NCBI GenBank assembly: GCA_964519955.1
Contig: CAZFLM010000088.1
Span: 1 to 23,458, forward strand
Origin: CAZFLM01 sp964519955
GTDB taxonomy: Bacteria; Armatimonadota; Chthonomonadetes; Chthonomonadales; CAJBBX01
Direction of reading: 5' to 3'
DNA: 23,458 nucleotides
Of this stretch, positions 13,862-21,148 are shown one piece after another. The notes under the pieces are model-generated. The model saw only the letters and a list, made by a program, of their open reading frames with translations, searched no databases and was not told the origin of the DNA. The translations under genes were made by a program, and so were the position numbers. Position 1 is the stretch's first letter. The number at the start of each line of letters is the position of its first letter.

Positions 13862-15910
13862 ATGACAGACGCATCCGCCGACATAACGCTGACTGCCACG
13901 AACCGGGGCCGCTCGCGTCGAGAGACAGACCGACCGGACGGCCACACCATACCGAGCGGCGCCCAGACCGGCGACTGCCTGTTGTGGGGCGCCATCGCGA
14001 TCGCGCTGGCCGTCGATATCGCCGGCGTGGTGACGGCGATCGCGCTGCAGCCCCGTGGCCCCGCCCCAATTCGGAGTGCCGTCCTCGTCTGCGCCCTCTT
14101 GCACGGGTGCTCGGTTGCCAACGCAGCACGCGGCCGGAACAACCTGGCCATGGGCTTCTGGCTCGCCGGGCCCCTGGCCGGCGCGGCCATGCTGCTCCAG
14201 CATCCGATGCCGCTCACCGTATACGCGCTCGCCATCAGCCTGCTCGTCGCAACGGTGCTGGCCTGCGGCCCCCTGGCAGGGCGGCGCAAGACGCTGCTCG
14301 TCGCCATCGGCGCGTTGGCCTTTGTCCTCGGCTCGTGTGGGACGCCAAACTCCGACCCGGTCCTCCTGGCGGCAAGCGCCGCAACCCTTCTGGCATCCGC
14401 CGTCTCCAGCGTCGCGCTTGGCCCCTTGCTCCGAACCGCGATCGAGCAGACGTGGTGGCACCGCGCCATTGCCGAACGGCTGGCGACGCTCGAGCGCGAG
14501 CACCAGCAGGTCCTGGCCGACCGCGAACGCGACAATGAGCGAGCAGCGAGGCTCGTGCGGATGAACGCCGAGTTGGTGGGCGTCCAGCTTCAGTTGGAGT
14601 CCAACTACCGGGTGATCGAGGAGATGAACGCGCAGCTCGAACGCCTCGCTTCAACCGATGCGCTGACATGCATCCCGAACCGCCGCGTGTTCGAGGAGAT
14701 GCTCGAGGCGCAAGTGGCGCTGTCGGCTGAGTGCGGCGAGGAGGTCTCCGTCATCCTGCTCGACGTGGACCACTTCAAGCGGTACAACGACACGTATGGC
14801 CACATCGAGGGAGACGAGCTGCTGCAGGAGTTGGCCTCTATCATCCGCGACGACGTGCGGGACACCGATCTGGCCACCCGGTTCGGCGGCGAGGAGTTCG
14901 CCGTCCTGCTCCCGATGACCGGCGCGGCGCAGGCGGCAGCCCTGGCGGAACGGCTCAGGGCGACGATCGAGGGCCACCCGTTCGAACACGGCCCGACCAC
15001 CGTCAGCCTCGGCATCGCGACCACATGCAGCACCCATCGCGACGCGCGGACCCTCCTGGCGGCCGCCGACGCCGCCCTCTACAGAGCCAAGGACGCCGGC
15101 CGCAACCGGGTCGTCAGCGCCGACGAGGCGCCGGCGGCGGCCCCGGTAGACACACCATCACTCATCGCGACGCCGCCAGCGCATCGGAAGCGCAGGGGGC
15201 ACACCGGCCCCATCCACGTGCGCCACTCCGACGCGCTGGGCGGCATCGAAGGGCTCGTGCAGCAGCCGTCGGGCACGATCTTGTCCGCGCTACTGGCGGC
15301 GCTCGACCTGCGCGACCACGAGACCGAGGGGCACTCGCAGCGCGTGGCGCGGTATGCTATGCGCCTGGCAGTCGAGTTGGGCCAGACCGACGAGGACGAT
15401 CAGCCGGACGGTACCAGCTACGTGCTCGATCCCGGCGATATCCGCGACCTGACGCTTGGCGCGATGCTGCACGACATTGGCAAGCTGCAGGTGCCGGACG
15501 CCATCCTGCGCAAGAACGGCCCCCTCAACGACGAGGAGTGGGCCATCATGAAGATGCACCCCACCGTCGGCGCCGATCTGGTATCGCGCTTCGTCGACCT
15601 GGCGCCGGCCACAACGGTGGTGCGCTACCACCATGAACGGTGGGATGGCGCCGGGTATCCGGACAAGCGCGCGGGCACGGACATCCCGCTTGTCGCCCGC
15701 ATCTTCGCCATCTGCGACACGCTCGACGCCATCACCAGCGATCGGCCCTACCGCCGCGCGAAGCCCTTCTCCGCCGCCATCGACGAGGTGCGCAACTGCC
15801 GCGGCAAGCAGTTCGACCCCGTCGTGGTCGACGCGTTCCTGCGCATCGCCCCGCGCGAGTGGGAGATGCTGGCAACCGGCGAATGCGAGTGGCAACAACT
15901 GGCGGCGTAG
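13862..15910 (+). CDS. Membrane GGDEF / HD-GYP c-di-GMP protein
   Basis: 682 residues from the ATG at 13862 (GAGG ribosome site); in-frame GTGs at 13778 and 13799 would add 28 or 21 residues, so the start is uncertain. About six hydrophobic segments lie between residues 39 and 188, then a coiled coil (~200-262). The GGDEF domain (~263-420) shows LLDVDHFKRYNDTYGHIEGD, the active-site GGEEF (342-346) and the product-inhibition I-site RDTD five residues before it. The HD-GYP domain (~472-660) keeps HETEGHS, MLHDIGK (His537/Asp538), HPTVGAD and HHERWDGAGYP (590-600). Both domains look catalytically complete, so it may both make and break c-di-GMP, with the membrane part sensing a signal. No other c-di-GMP gene is nearby. 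Confidence 0.93.
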   Translation: MTDASADITLTATNRGRSRRETDRPDGHTIPSGAQTGDCLLWGAIAIALAVDIAGVVTAIALQPRGPAPIRSAVLVCALLHGCSVANAARGRNNLAMGFWLAGPLAGAAMLLQHPMPLTVYALAISLLVATVLACGPLAGRRKTLLVAIGALAFVLGSCGTPNSDPVLLAASAATLLASAVSSVALGPLLRTAIEQTWWHRAIAERLATLEREHQQVLADRERDNERAARLVRMNAELVGVQLQLESNYRVIEEMNAQLERLASTDALTCIPNRRVFEEMLEAQVALSAECGEEVSVILLDVDHFKRYNDTYGHIEGDELLQELASIIRDDVRDTDLATRFGGEEFAVLLPMTGAAQAAALAERLRATIEGHPFEHGPTTVSLGIATTCSTHRDARTLLAAADAALYRAKDAGRNRVVSADEAPAAAPVDTPSLIATPPAHRKRRGHTGPIHVRHSDALGGIEGLVQQPSGTILSALLAALDLRDHETEGHSQRVARYAMRLAVELGQTDEDDQPDGTSYVLDPGDIRDLTLGAMLHDIGKLQVPDAILRKNGPLNDEEWAIMKMHPTVGADLVSRFVDLAPATTVVRYHHERWDGAGYPDKRAGTDIPLVARIFAICDTLDAITSDRPYRRAKPFSAAIDEVRNCRGKQFDPVVVDAFLRIAPREWEMLATGECEWQQLAA

Positions 15911-15929
15911 CCGGGGAGCGATCCTTAGC

Positions 15930-15973
15930 GTGGAACAGGCCAGGGAGCATGGATGCCCCCTGGCCTGTTCCAC
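15930..15973. terminator. Long hairpin between convergent genes (bidirectional terminator)
   Basis: GTGGAACAGGCCAGGG (15930-15945) pairs perfectly with 15958-15973; the loop itself can pair GCAT with ATGC, making an almost unbroken hairpin. It lies between the GGDEF/HD-GYP stop and the convergent PIG-L gene stop. No T-run follows on either side, but the position and length suit transcript ends in both directions. Confidence 0.7.
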
Positions 15974-16017
15974 GACATGGCGCGGCTAGCGACGCCCCTA
16001 CGACCCCGATAAAGCGG

Positions 16018-16866
16018 CTATACCGACGCCTTCAGCGCCGACACCACGCTCTCGCGCAGGCGGTCGATGTGCGCCGCCACGAACTCCACGACGTCGAGCT
16101 TGTCGTCCTTGACGAGCGGAGTCAGGTCCATCCCGAAGTTGAGCGAGGTCGACGCGTCCACCGAGTGGCTCTCGTGATAGGTCGCGTGCGCCTTGCGGCG
16201 GCCCTGCGTGGCCAGGTCGTAGCGCTTGCCGCCGACGATCTGGGAGTCGAACACCCCCAGCAGCGCGGCCGCGACGTTCTCATGCTTGTCGTAGCTGAAG
16301 ACGACCTTGTCCTCGTCGATCATCCAGTCGAGATCGCGCCAGACCTCGCAGCCGTAGAGCTTCTCGGGCCGGTCGGCGAGCGGCAGGCTGCGGATCGCCC
16401 GAAGCACGGCCGTGGCGGTCGCGACGTGGGTCGGGTGCTTGTCGGCCAGGTTGTGCGTGTAGACGACCTGCGGCTTGGCGGCGATCAGGAGCGCCCTGAT
16501 GTCGTTGGCGGCGTCCGGACTGCCGGCGTTCTTGATGGCCGAGCTGGGCAGGTCCAGGAAGGCAGCCGCCGCGTACTCGCCCACGTAGGCCGCCTTCTTC
16601 TGCTCCACGCGGCGAATGGCGCGCATCTGCTCGTCGCTGTAGTCGGCGTACATGTCGTCGCGCGCGCTGCCGGCGCCGTTCGTGGCCACCACGGCGGTGA
16701 ACCAGGTGTCGGCCTTGCCGAAGCCGGCGAGGATGCCGTCCAGCGCCATGATCTCCAGGTCATCCTGGTGGGCGGAGATGCCCATGTGCGTGGTGCGAGC
16801 CAGAGCCGCCTCGACGCCCAGTCCGTCCGGCACGAAGATCTCCGCGCCCGGTTGTGAGAACTTCAT
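16018..16866 (-). CDS. PIG-L family deacetylase
   Basis: 282 residues. The family's metal motif is near the start as ISAHQDDLE (His33, Asp35, Asp36, Glu38), with Gln in place of the usual Pro. The second metal-binding block is YTHNLADKHPTHVATATA, with His144 and His147. A basic pair QGRRKAHATYHESH lies later. These zinc enzymes remove acetyl groups from N-acetylglucosamine-type sugars in lipids, thiol cofactors or small glycosides. No signal peptide is seen, so it is likely cytoplasmic. The ATG has a GGGGATAAGG ribosome site. It follows the two-domain ROK-like gene on the same strand after 109 bases, suggesting a joint amino-sugar pathway, which is inference. Confidence 0.9.
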   Translation of the reverse strand: MKFSQPGAEIFVPDGLGVEAALARTTHMGISAHQDDLEIMALDGILAGFGKADTWFTAVVATNGAGSARDDMYADYSDEQMRAIRRVEQKKAAYVGEYAAAAFLDLPSSAIKNAGSPDAANDIRALLIAAKPQVVYTHNLADKHPTHVATATAVLRAIRSLPLADRPEKLYGCEVWRDLDWMIDEDKVVFSYDKHENVAAALLGVFDSQIVGGKRYDLATQGRRKAHATYHESHSVDASTSLNFGMDLTPLVKDDKLDVVEFVAAHIDRLRESVVSALKASV

Positions 16867-16975
16867 CCTTATCCCCCTAACCCCGGCTCATTGGCGCTCG
16901 GACGGCGAGGCGGCCACTGAGGCCCGCCCACCATCCGTCGCGCCAGAGTCGGGCGAATACGTTCGTGCTGCGCGA

Positions 16976-18373
16976 TCAGCCCAAGGCCGGCAGGCTGGCC
17001 GCGGCAATGCTCTGTCCGACGCGCCGGCTCTTCTCGTCCGGCAGCGCCATCCGAAGGGTCTTGGCGAGTTCAGGGAACTCGGCCTCGATGACCTTGGTGG
17101 CGGTGGCGATGATCACGTCGCCGCCCGCGCCCGTGGTGACGCGCCCGAGGATCAGCACGTGCTTCAGCGCGTAGAAGTCGGCGTAGTGCCCCATCGCGTA
17201 GCCGAGGTAGACGCCGATCGTCTCGTACACCTTGTGCACCAGCGGATCGCCGGCCGCCATCGTGGCCTGCAGCGCCTCGAGCTTCTTCGGGACGCTCAGG
17301 TCGGCGCCGAGGTCGATGCCCGCGAACGCCGCGACGCGCGTGGCGCCCACCTGCGAGAAGTACTGCACGCCGCAGCCCGCATCGCCGGACCACTCGTCGA
17401 CCGGCGCGCCGTCGCGGTAGTCGATCGGGGCGAACGCCAGCTCGTTCAGCCAGCCGGTGATGTTGCCCTGCTCGTTCACGTAGCCGGCCGCCTGGCTCGA
17501 CCCCATGGCGATGCCGAGAACCGGGTTGTCGCCGATGGACATGGAGCCGGCGAGCGCGGTGACCTCACCGTCATTGACCACGTCGAGGGGCACGCCCAAC
17601 TCCTTGCCGATGCGCTCGAACAGCGGCGCGATCTTCTCCTCGAACTGGTCCTTCGGCACGCCGCGGTAGAGCGAGGCGACGCGCGCTCGGTTGTTCACGT
17701 AGACACCGGCCGCGCTGCCGCCGACGGCATCGAGCTTCGGCAGGTGGGACGCCGCACGCTTGATCGAGTCGAGGACGCCCTGGTAGTGGTACTCGGGATC
17801 GGTCTGCGGCTTCGGATCCCAGACGACTTCCTCGCTGAAGATCACCTCGCCGTCCTTGACGGCGCTGGCCTTGCGGTCGCTGGCGCCCAGGTCGAATCCG
17901 ACGCGGCAGCCATCGAGGTGGCGGCCCAGGGGCACCGACATCTCGCGCTCGGCGGGCACGTCGGCGACGGCGCAGGGCACCACGGTGAACGCGTGCTCGT
18001 AGACGCCGCCCATGAAGTCGTAGTCGAACTCACGCGTGCCGCCGGTGCAGTACACCTGCTGCAGGTGGCGCCCGATGGCCTCGGGGCCGCCAACCCACAC
18101 GCGCCATCCGCCGCGCTGCCACAGCAGGAACTTGACGATGCGCTCGATGTACGGCAGGTTCAGATCGAAGCGGGGCGACCCCGGTGCGAAGACCTGCGTG
18201 TCGAAGATGGACACGCAGCCGTCGCCGCGCTCGACACCCAGGCGCAGCGGCACGCCGCCCTCCTCGGCAACGAGGCGGCGGAACTCCCGGTTCACCAGCG
18301 ATGCGGGCCTGAAGTCCGGGTCAAGGGGAGCAACGAACACCGGCGCGATGTCGAGGTCCTTTGCGAAGTCCAA
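16976..18373 (-). CDS. ROK-like ASKHA protein with a ~150-residue extra N-terminal domain
   Basis: 465 residues from a TTG at 18373 with a GGAGAGA ribosome site 7-8 bases away. Residues ~1-150 form an N-terminal domain I do not recognise (aromatic and Gly-rich, e.g. LLWQRGGWRVWVGGPEAIG). The C-terminal ~310 residues are ROK-like: phosphate loop VGFDLGASDRKASAV (158-172), AVGGSAAGVYV, catalytic-Asp block VVNDGEVTALAG (Asp268) and GIAMGSSQAAGYV (287-299). The zinc motif CxCGxxGCLE of true ROK kinases is absent; instead there is SGDAGCGVQYF. It probably phosphorylates a sugar, but a sensory or non-catalytic role is possible. It precedes the PIG-L deacetylase on the same strand. It is only distantly like the standard ROK kinase at 2499-3515. 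Confidence 0.8.
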   Translation of the reverse strand: MDFAKDLDIAPVFVAPLDPDFRPASLVNREFRRLVAEEGGVPLRLGVERGDGCVSIFDTQVFAPGSPRFDLNLPYIERIVKFLLWQRGGWRVWVGGPEAIGRHLQQVYCTGGTREFDYDFMGGVYEHAFTVVPCAVADVPAEREMSVPLGRHLDGCRVGFDLGASDRKASAVKDGEVIFSEEVVWDPKPQTDPEYHYQGVLDSIKRAASHLPKLDAVGGSAAGVYVNNRARVASLYRGVPKDQFEEKIAPLFERIGKELGVPLDVVNDGEVTALAGSMSIGDNPVLGIAMGSSQAAGYVNEQGNITGWLNELAFAPIDYRDGAPVDEWSGDAGCGVQYFSQVGATRVAAFAGIDLGADLSVPKKLEALQATMAAGDPLVHKVYETIGVYLGYAMGHYADFYALKHVLILGRVTTGAGGDVIIATATKVIEAEFPELAKTLRMALPDEKSRRVGQSIAAASLPALG

Positions 18374-18478
18374 GTGCGTCTCTCCGTATGGTTGTTTCAG
18401 CCGATCCGCTCCAGCGCGGGCGCCGGCACGGTCTTTGCGTGGGCCGGCCGATCGGACCAGTTGCTGTTGGGGCTGTGA

Positions 18479-18515
18479 GGATGCGCACGCGACGCGCGCG
18501 CATCCTATCTAGGAT
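18479..18515. promoter_or_regulatory. Two overlapping inverted repeats, possible operator
   Basis: GGATGCGC (18479-18486) pairs with GCGCATCC (18498-18505). Its right arm overlaps a second, near-perfect palindrome, ATCCTATCTAGGAT (18502-18515). The element lies about 105-140 bases upstream of the ROK-like gene start, a plausible regulator site for the sugar operon. Confidence 0.35.
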
Positions 18516-18656
18516 ACCCGCCGCCCGGCGGCCCCGGAACCCACGCCAGGAACGCCGATCAGCCTCTTTGGGCCGCGACGCCGGAACGGACACTCGCGCG
18601 CAGGCCACAGGCAGCTACCCCGGCTCATGCGGGAGCGCTGTGGTGGGGCGAGCGTC

Positions 18657-18682
18657 CCCGCCGGCTCAGTACAACCGGCGGG
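18657..18682 (-). terminator. Hairpin after the small minus-strand exported-protein gene
   Basis: CCCGCCGG (18657-18664) and CCGGCGGG (18675-18682) form an 8-bp stem with a 10-base loop, starting 9 bases past the stop codon in the minus direction. There is no clear T-run. Confidence 0.5.
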
Positions 18683-18691
18683 TAGATCGGA

Positions 18692-19129
18692 CTAGCGAGC
18701 GGGAGCGATCTCCGGCAGAACGCGCCGGACCTGCTCCACCCAGCGCTGGGCCAACTCCGGCACGGTCGTGGCCGCGGCGCGCGCGTCCCCCGGCGTCACC
18801 TCCAGGAGCATGAAGCATGCGACCCGGATGTACGTGCGCCCGTCCTGCTGGGCCACCTGGATGTAGTCCGCCTTGAGACCCGGCGCGCCGATGCGCGAGA
18901 GGATCTCGACCGTGCGGGCATCCCACGCGAGGGAGCGCGAGACCGGGCTCATGCCGCCGACGGTCGCGTTCACCTGGATCATGGGCATGCCGGCGATGCC
19001 CCACACAGTGGGAGCCTGACTCGCCACGACGGGAGTGCGGCCGATGGGCAGCACCACCAGCCTCTCCTTGCAGCACTCGCACTGTCCGTAAGCCGTGATC
19101 GCCATCAACGCCCAGACCATCAGATGCAT
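18692..19129 (-). CDS. Small exported protein with an N-terminal Cys cluster, unknown function
   Basis: 145 residues from the ATG at 19129 (ribosome site AAGGGGGT, 6 bases away). The start is a hydrophobic segment (MHLMVWALMAITAYG) that looks like a short signal peptide without the usual basic residues, then QCECCKERL with three Cys in four positions. It does not match a lipobox well. The rest is a compact alpha/beta domain: PIGRTPVVASQ, MIQVNATVGG, WDARTVEILSRI, GRTYIRVACFMLLEVTPGDA, and a last helix (VPELAQRWVEQVRRVLP). I do not recognise the family. It is transcribed divergently from the outer-membrane protein gene with 235 bases between, so an envelope role is likely but not shown. Confidence 0.75.
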   Translation of the reverse strand: MHLMVWALMAITAYGQCECCKERLVVLPIGRTPVVASQAPTVWGIAGMPMIQVNATVGGMSPVSRSLAWDARTVEILSRIGAPGLKADYIQVAQQDGRTYIRVACFMLLEVTPGDARAAATTVPELAQRWVEQVRRVLPEIAPAR

Positions 19130-19246
19130 CGCGTCACCCCCTTGGTTGAGGTCGCGAGACGTGCTCGCGCGATGCTTGTGAGTTCGACGCGCGCGGCCGC
19201 GATCCTGCCTATCAGACCCGCGTAGAGCCCGCCTGAGCGAAATCGG

Positions 19247-19276
19247 TTGACAAACGTACCCGGACGGCGATATACT
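19247..19276 (+). promoter_or_regulatory. Near-consensus sigma70 promoter of the outer-membrane protein gene
   Basis: TTGACA (19247-19252) and TATACT (19271-19276) are 18 bases apart: a perfect -35 and a one-mismatch -10. The implied leader is about 80 bases and ends in AAGGAGG before the GTG start. This suggests strong, constitutive expression. Confidence 0.85.
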
Positions 19277-19364
19277 GCTCCGGTCGCCCGGGACGACGGA
19301 CCGAAGCCAATCGGGGCTGATCGGAGCGTTCCAGGACGCGCAGCCAGCTAAGGAGGACGGACCA

Positions 19365-19931
19365 GTGAATACACGGAAGCGGTTCTGCGGACTTGCCGCG
19401 CTCGTGGCCGCTGCAGCGCTCGTATGCGGCGCCACGACGGCCCGCGCACAGGACGTGGAGCAGAAGGTCGTCAAGCCGTACGCCGTCAAGCTGGGCACCT
19501 TCATCCCGACCGACGGCCACATGAAGGCCCAGGCCAGCAACACATGGTGGTATGTCGGCGCCGACTACTTCCCCGATTTCCGCTACAAGCTGATGAAGGC
19601 GCGGGTCGGGATCGGCGCGGACTTCCGGTTCCGCGACACCGCCGGCTTCAGCATCTTCTCCGACTCGGTCACCATCAAGTTCCTCTGGGATCTGACGGGT
19701 CCCGAGTCGAAGACGCGCGTGTATGCCGGACTTGGCGCCGGTGCGTACATCATCAACACGCCGGCCATTAGCAGCACCATTCAGCCGGGCATCAAGGTGA
19801 TCCTCGGCGCCGACCTGACCGACCGCATCTTCGTCGAGGGTAACTTCGACTGGGTGAGCGGATACTCGGACAACAACGGCGTGGGCCTGAATGCCAATGG
19901 CGTGAGCGCCGCGATCGGCGTGCGCTTCTAG
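19365..19931 (+). CDS. Small outer-membrane beta-barrel protein
   Basis: 188 residues from a GTG with a perfect AAGGAGG ribosome site. The signal peptide is textbook: MNTRKRF, a hydrophobic core, and a cut after TARA. The mature ~160 residues are alternating beta-strands (TWWYVGADYFPDF, MKARVGIGADFRF, RVYAGLGAGAYII, DRIFVEGNFDWVSGY) ending in GVSAAIGVRF. The final Phe is the recognition mark used by the BAM machinery. The length suits an 8-stranded barrel of the OmpA/OmpW type. Such barrels act as small channels, adhesins or structural proteins; none is indicated here. Strong promoter and ribosome site suggest an abundant protein. It is the main evidence in the window for an outer membrane. 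Confidence 0.85.
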   Translation: MNTRKRFCGLAALVAAAALVCGATTARAQDVEQKVVKPYAVKLGTFIPTDGHMKAQASNTWWYVGADYFPDFRYKLMKARVGIGADFRFRDTAGFSIFSDSVTIKFLWDLTGPESKTRVYAGLGAGAYIINTPAISSTIQPGIKVILGADLTDRIFVEGNFDWVSGYSDNNGVGLNANGVSAAIGVRF

Positions 19932-19958
19932 ACCGTTTCGTTTCGTCAAGCAACTCTC

Positions 19959-19992
19959 GGGGGGCCGCTCGCGTCGTACCGAGCTGCCCCCC
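19959..19992 (+). terminator. Hairpin after the outer-membrane protein gene
   Basis: GGGGGGC (19959-19965) and GCCCCCC (19986-19992) form a 7-bp GC stem with a 20-base loop, followed by ATCACATTT. It lies 27 bases after the stop and 24 before prs, so it may separate the two transcripts, perhaps incompletely. Confidence 0.5.
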
Positions 19993-20016
19993 ATCACATT
20001 TCGGGATCGAGGCGCT

Positions 20017-20976
20017 ATGCCTTCCATCGAACAACTCCATGCGCTCAAGGTGTTCTCCGGCAGCGCCAACCCTGAACTCTCCAGCGCGATCGCCGAGTGG
20101 CTCGGCGTTCCCCTCGGCAAGCTGAGCACGACCCGCTTCCGAGACGGAGAGACCTACGTCAAGTTCGACGAGAGCGTGCGAGGCTGCGACTGCTACGTGA
20201 TCCAGCCCACCTGCCCGCCCGTCGACACGAACCTCATCGAACTGCTCATCTGCATGGACGCCCTCCGGCGCGCCTCGGCCCACCGCGTCACCGCGGTGAT
20301 CCCCTACTACGGCTATGCGCGGCAGGAGAAGAAGGACGCCCCGCGCGAGCCGATCACCGCGAAGCTCGTGGCCGACCTCATCGCCTGCGCGGGCGCCGGG
20401 CGCGTGATGTGCATGGACCTGCACGCGGACGCCATCCAGGGCTTCTTCAACCTGCCTGTCGACCATCTGACCGCACTCAATCTATTCGCCAACTACTTCA
20501 AGAGCAAGATGCTGGAGGACGCCGTCATCGTGTCGCCCGACGAGGGCCGCGTGAAGAAGGCGCGCAAGGTCGTCACCAAGCTCGGCGTGCCGCTGGCGGT
20601 GGGCTACAAGCACCATCCCGAGCACATGGCCACCGAGGTGACCCACCTGGCCGGCGACGTGCGCGGCAAGCGCCCGATCATCATCGAGGACATGATCTCG
20701 ACGGGCGGCAGCATCATCGAGGCCGTCGACGCCTTGCTGCATCACGGGTGCCTGCCGGAGGTCTACATCGCCAGCACGCACGGCATCCTGGCGGGCCCGG
20801 CCGTCGAGCGCCTCACCTCGCGCCCTGAGATCGCGGAGATTGTCATCACCGACACGATCCCCATCCCGCCGGAGAAGCGGCACCCGAAGATCAAGGTGCT
20901 CTCCGTCGCGCCGCTCTTCGGCGAGGCCATCCACCGGGCGCACAACTACCAGTCGATCTCCGCGTTGTTCACGTAG
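20017..20976 (+). CDS. prs: Ribose-phosphate pyrophosphokinase (PRPP synthetase)
   Basis: 319 residues, normal length, ATG with GAGG ribosome site. Landmarks: VFSGSANPELSSAIAEWLG at the N-terminus, TTRFRDGETYVKF, VIPYYGYARQEKKDAPREP (ATP site), MCMDLHADAIQGFFNLPVDH (ribose-5-phosphate and metal site), and the PRPP loop IIIEDMISTGGSI. It makes PRPP from ribose 5-phosphate and ATP, the precursor of purines, pyrimidines, NAD, His and Trp, in the cytoplasm. The PRPP loop begins Glu-Asp where many members have Asp-Asp, and has STGGS where many have DTAGT. The catalytic parts otherwise look intact. It stands alone: a hairpin precedes it and a strong terminator follows. Confidence 0.97.
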   Translation: MPSIEQLHALKVFSGSANPELSSAIAEWLGVPLGKLSTTRFRDGETYVKFDESVRGCDCYVIQPTCPPVDTNLIELLICMDALRRASAHRVTAVIPYYGYARQEKKDAPREPITAKLVADLIACAGAGRVMCMDLHADAIQGFFNLPVDHLTALNLFANYFKSKMLEDAVIVSPDEGRVKKARKVVTKLGVPLAVGYKHHPEHMATEVTHLAGDVRGKRPIIIEDMISTGGSIIEAVDALLHHGCLPEVYIASTHGILAGPAVERLTSRPEIAEIVITDTIPIPPEKRHPKIKVLSVAPLFGEAIHRAHNYQSISALFT

Positions 20977-21041
20977 AGCCCGGCCGTGGGACCCGGTCGG
21001 ATCGGTATGATCGGGCCGATCGTGTCAGCGCCTCATTGCTC

Positions 21042-21071
21042 AGACGGGCGGGCCACATGGTCCGCCCGTCT
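21042..21071 (+). terminator. Intrinsic terminator of prs
   Basis: A 13-bp stem (21042-21054 with 21059-21071, one G-T pair) closed by an ACAT loop, followed by TTGTTGT. It starts 66 bases after the prs stop and is the clearest Rho-independent terminator in the window. Confidence 0.85.
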
Positions 21072-21148
21072 TGTTGTCCCACCCCGCCGCAGGAACGCGC
21101 AGCCGCCGCGCCGAACGTCTGGGCATCAACCTACTCAGAGGCCCAAAC

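Larger units (their letters stand above)
18374..18691. other. Intergenic region upstream of the ROK-like gene
   Basis: 318 bases lying between two minus-strand genes. It holds a double inverted-repeat element (18479-18515) and a terminator-like hairpin (18657-18682) belonging to the gene at 18692. No convincing -35/-10 pair for the ROK-like gene, no coding sequence and no RNA gene were recognised. Confidence 0.5.

Noticed and set aside
13298..14535. Two minus-strand open frames opposite the YraN domain and the GGDEF protein
   Set aside because: They are antisense to motif-bearing genes and have no start signals or recognisable content.
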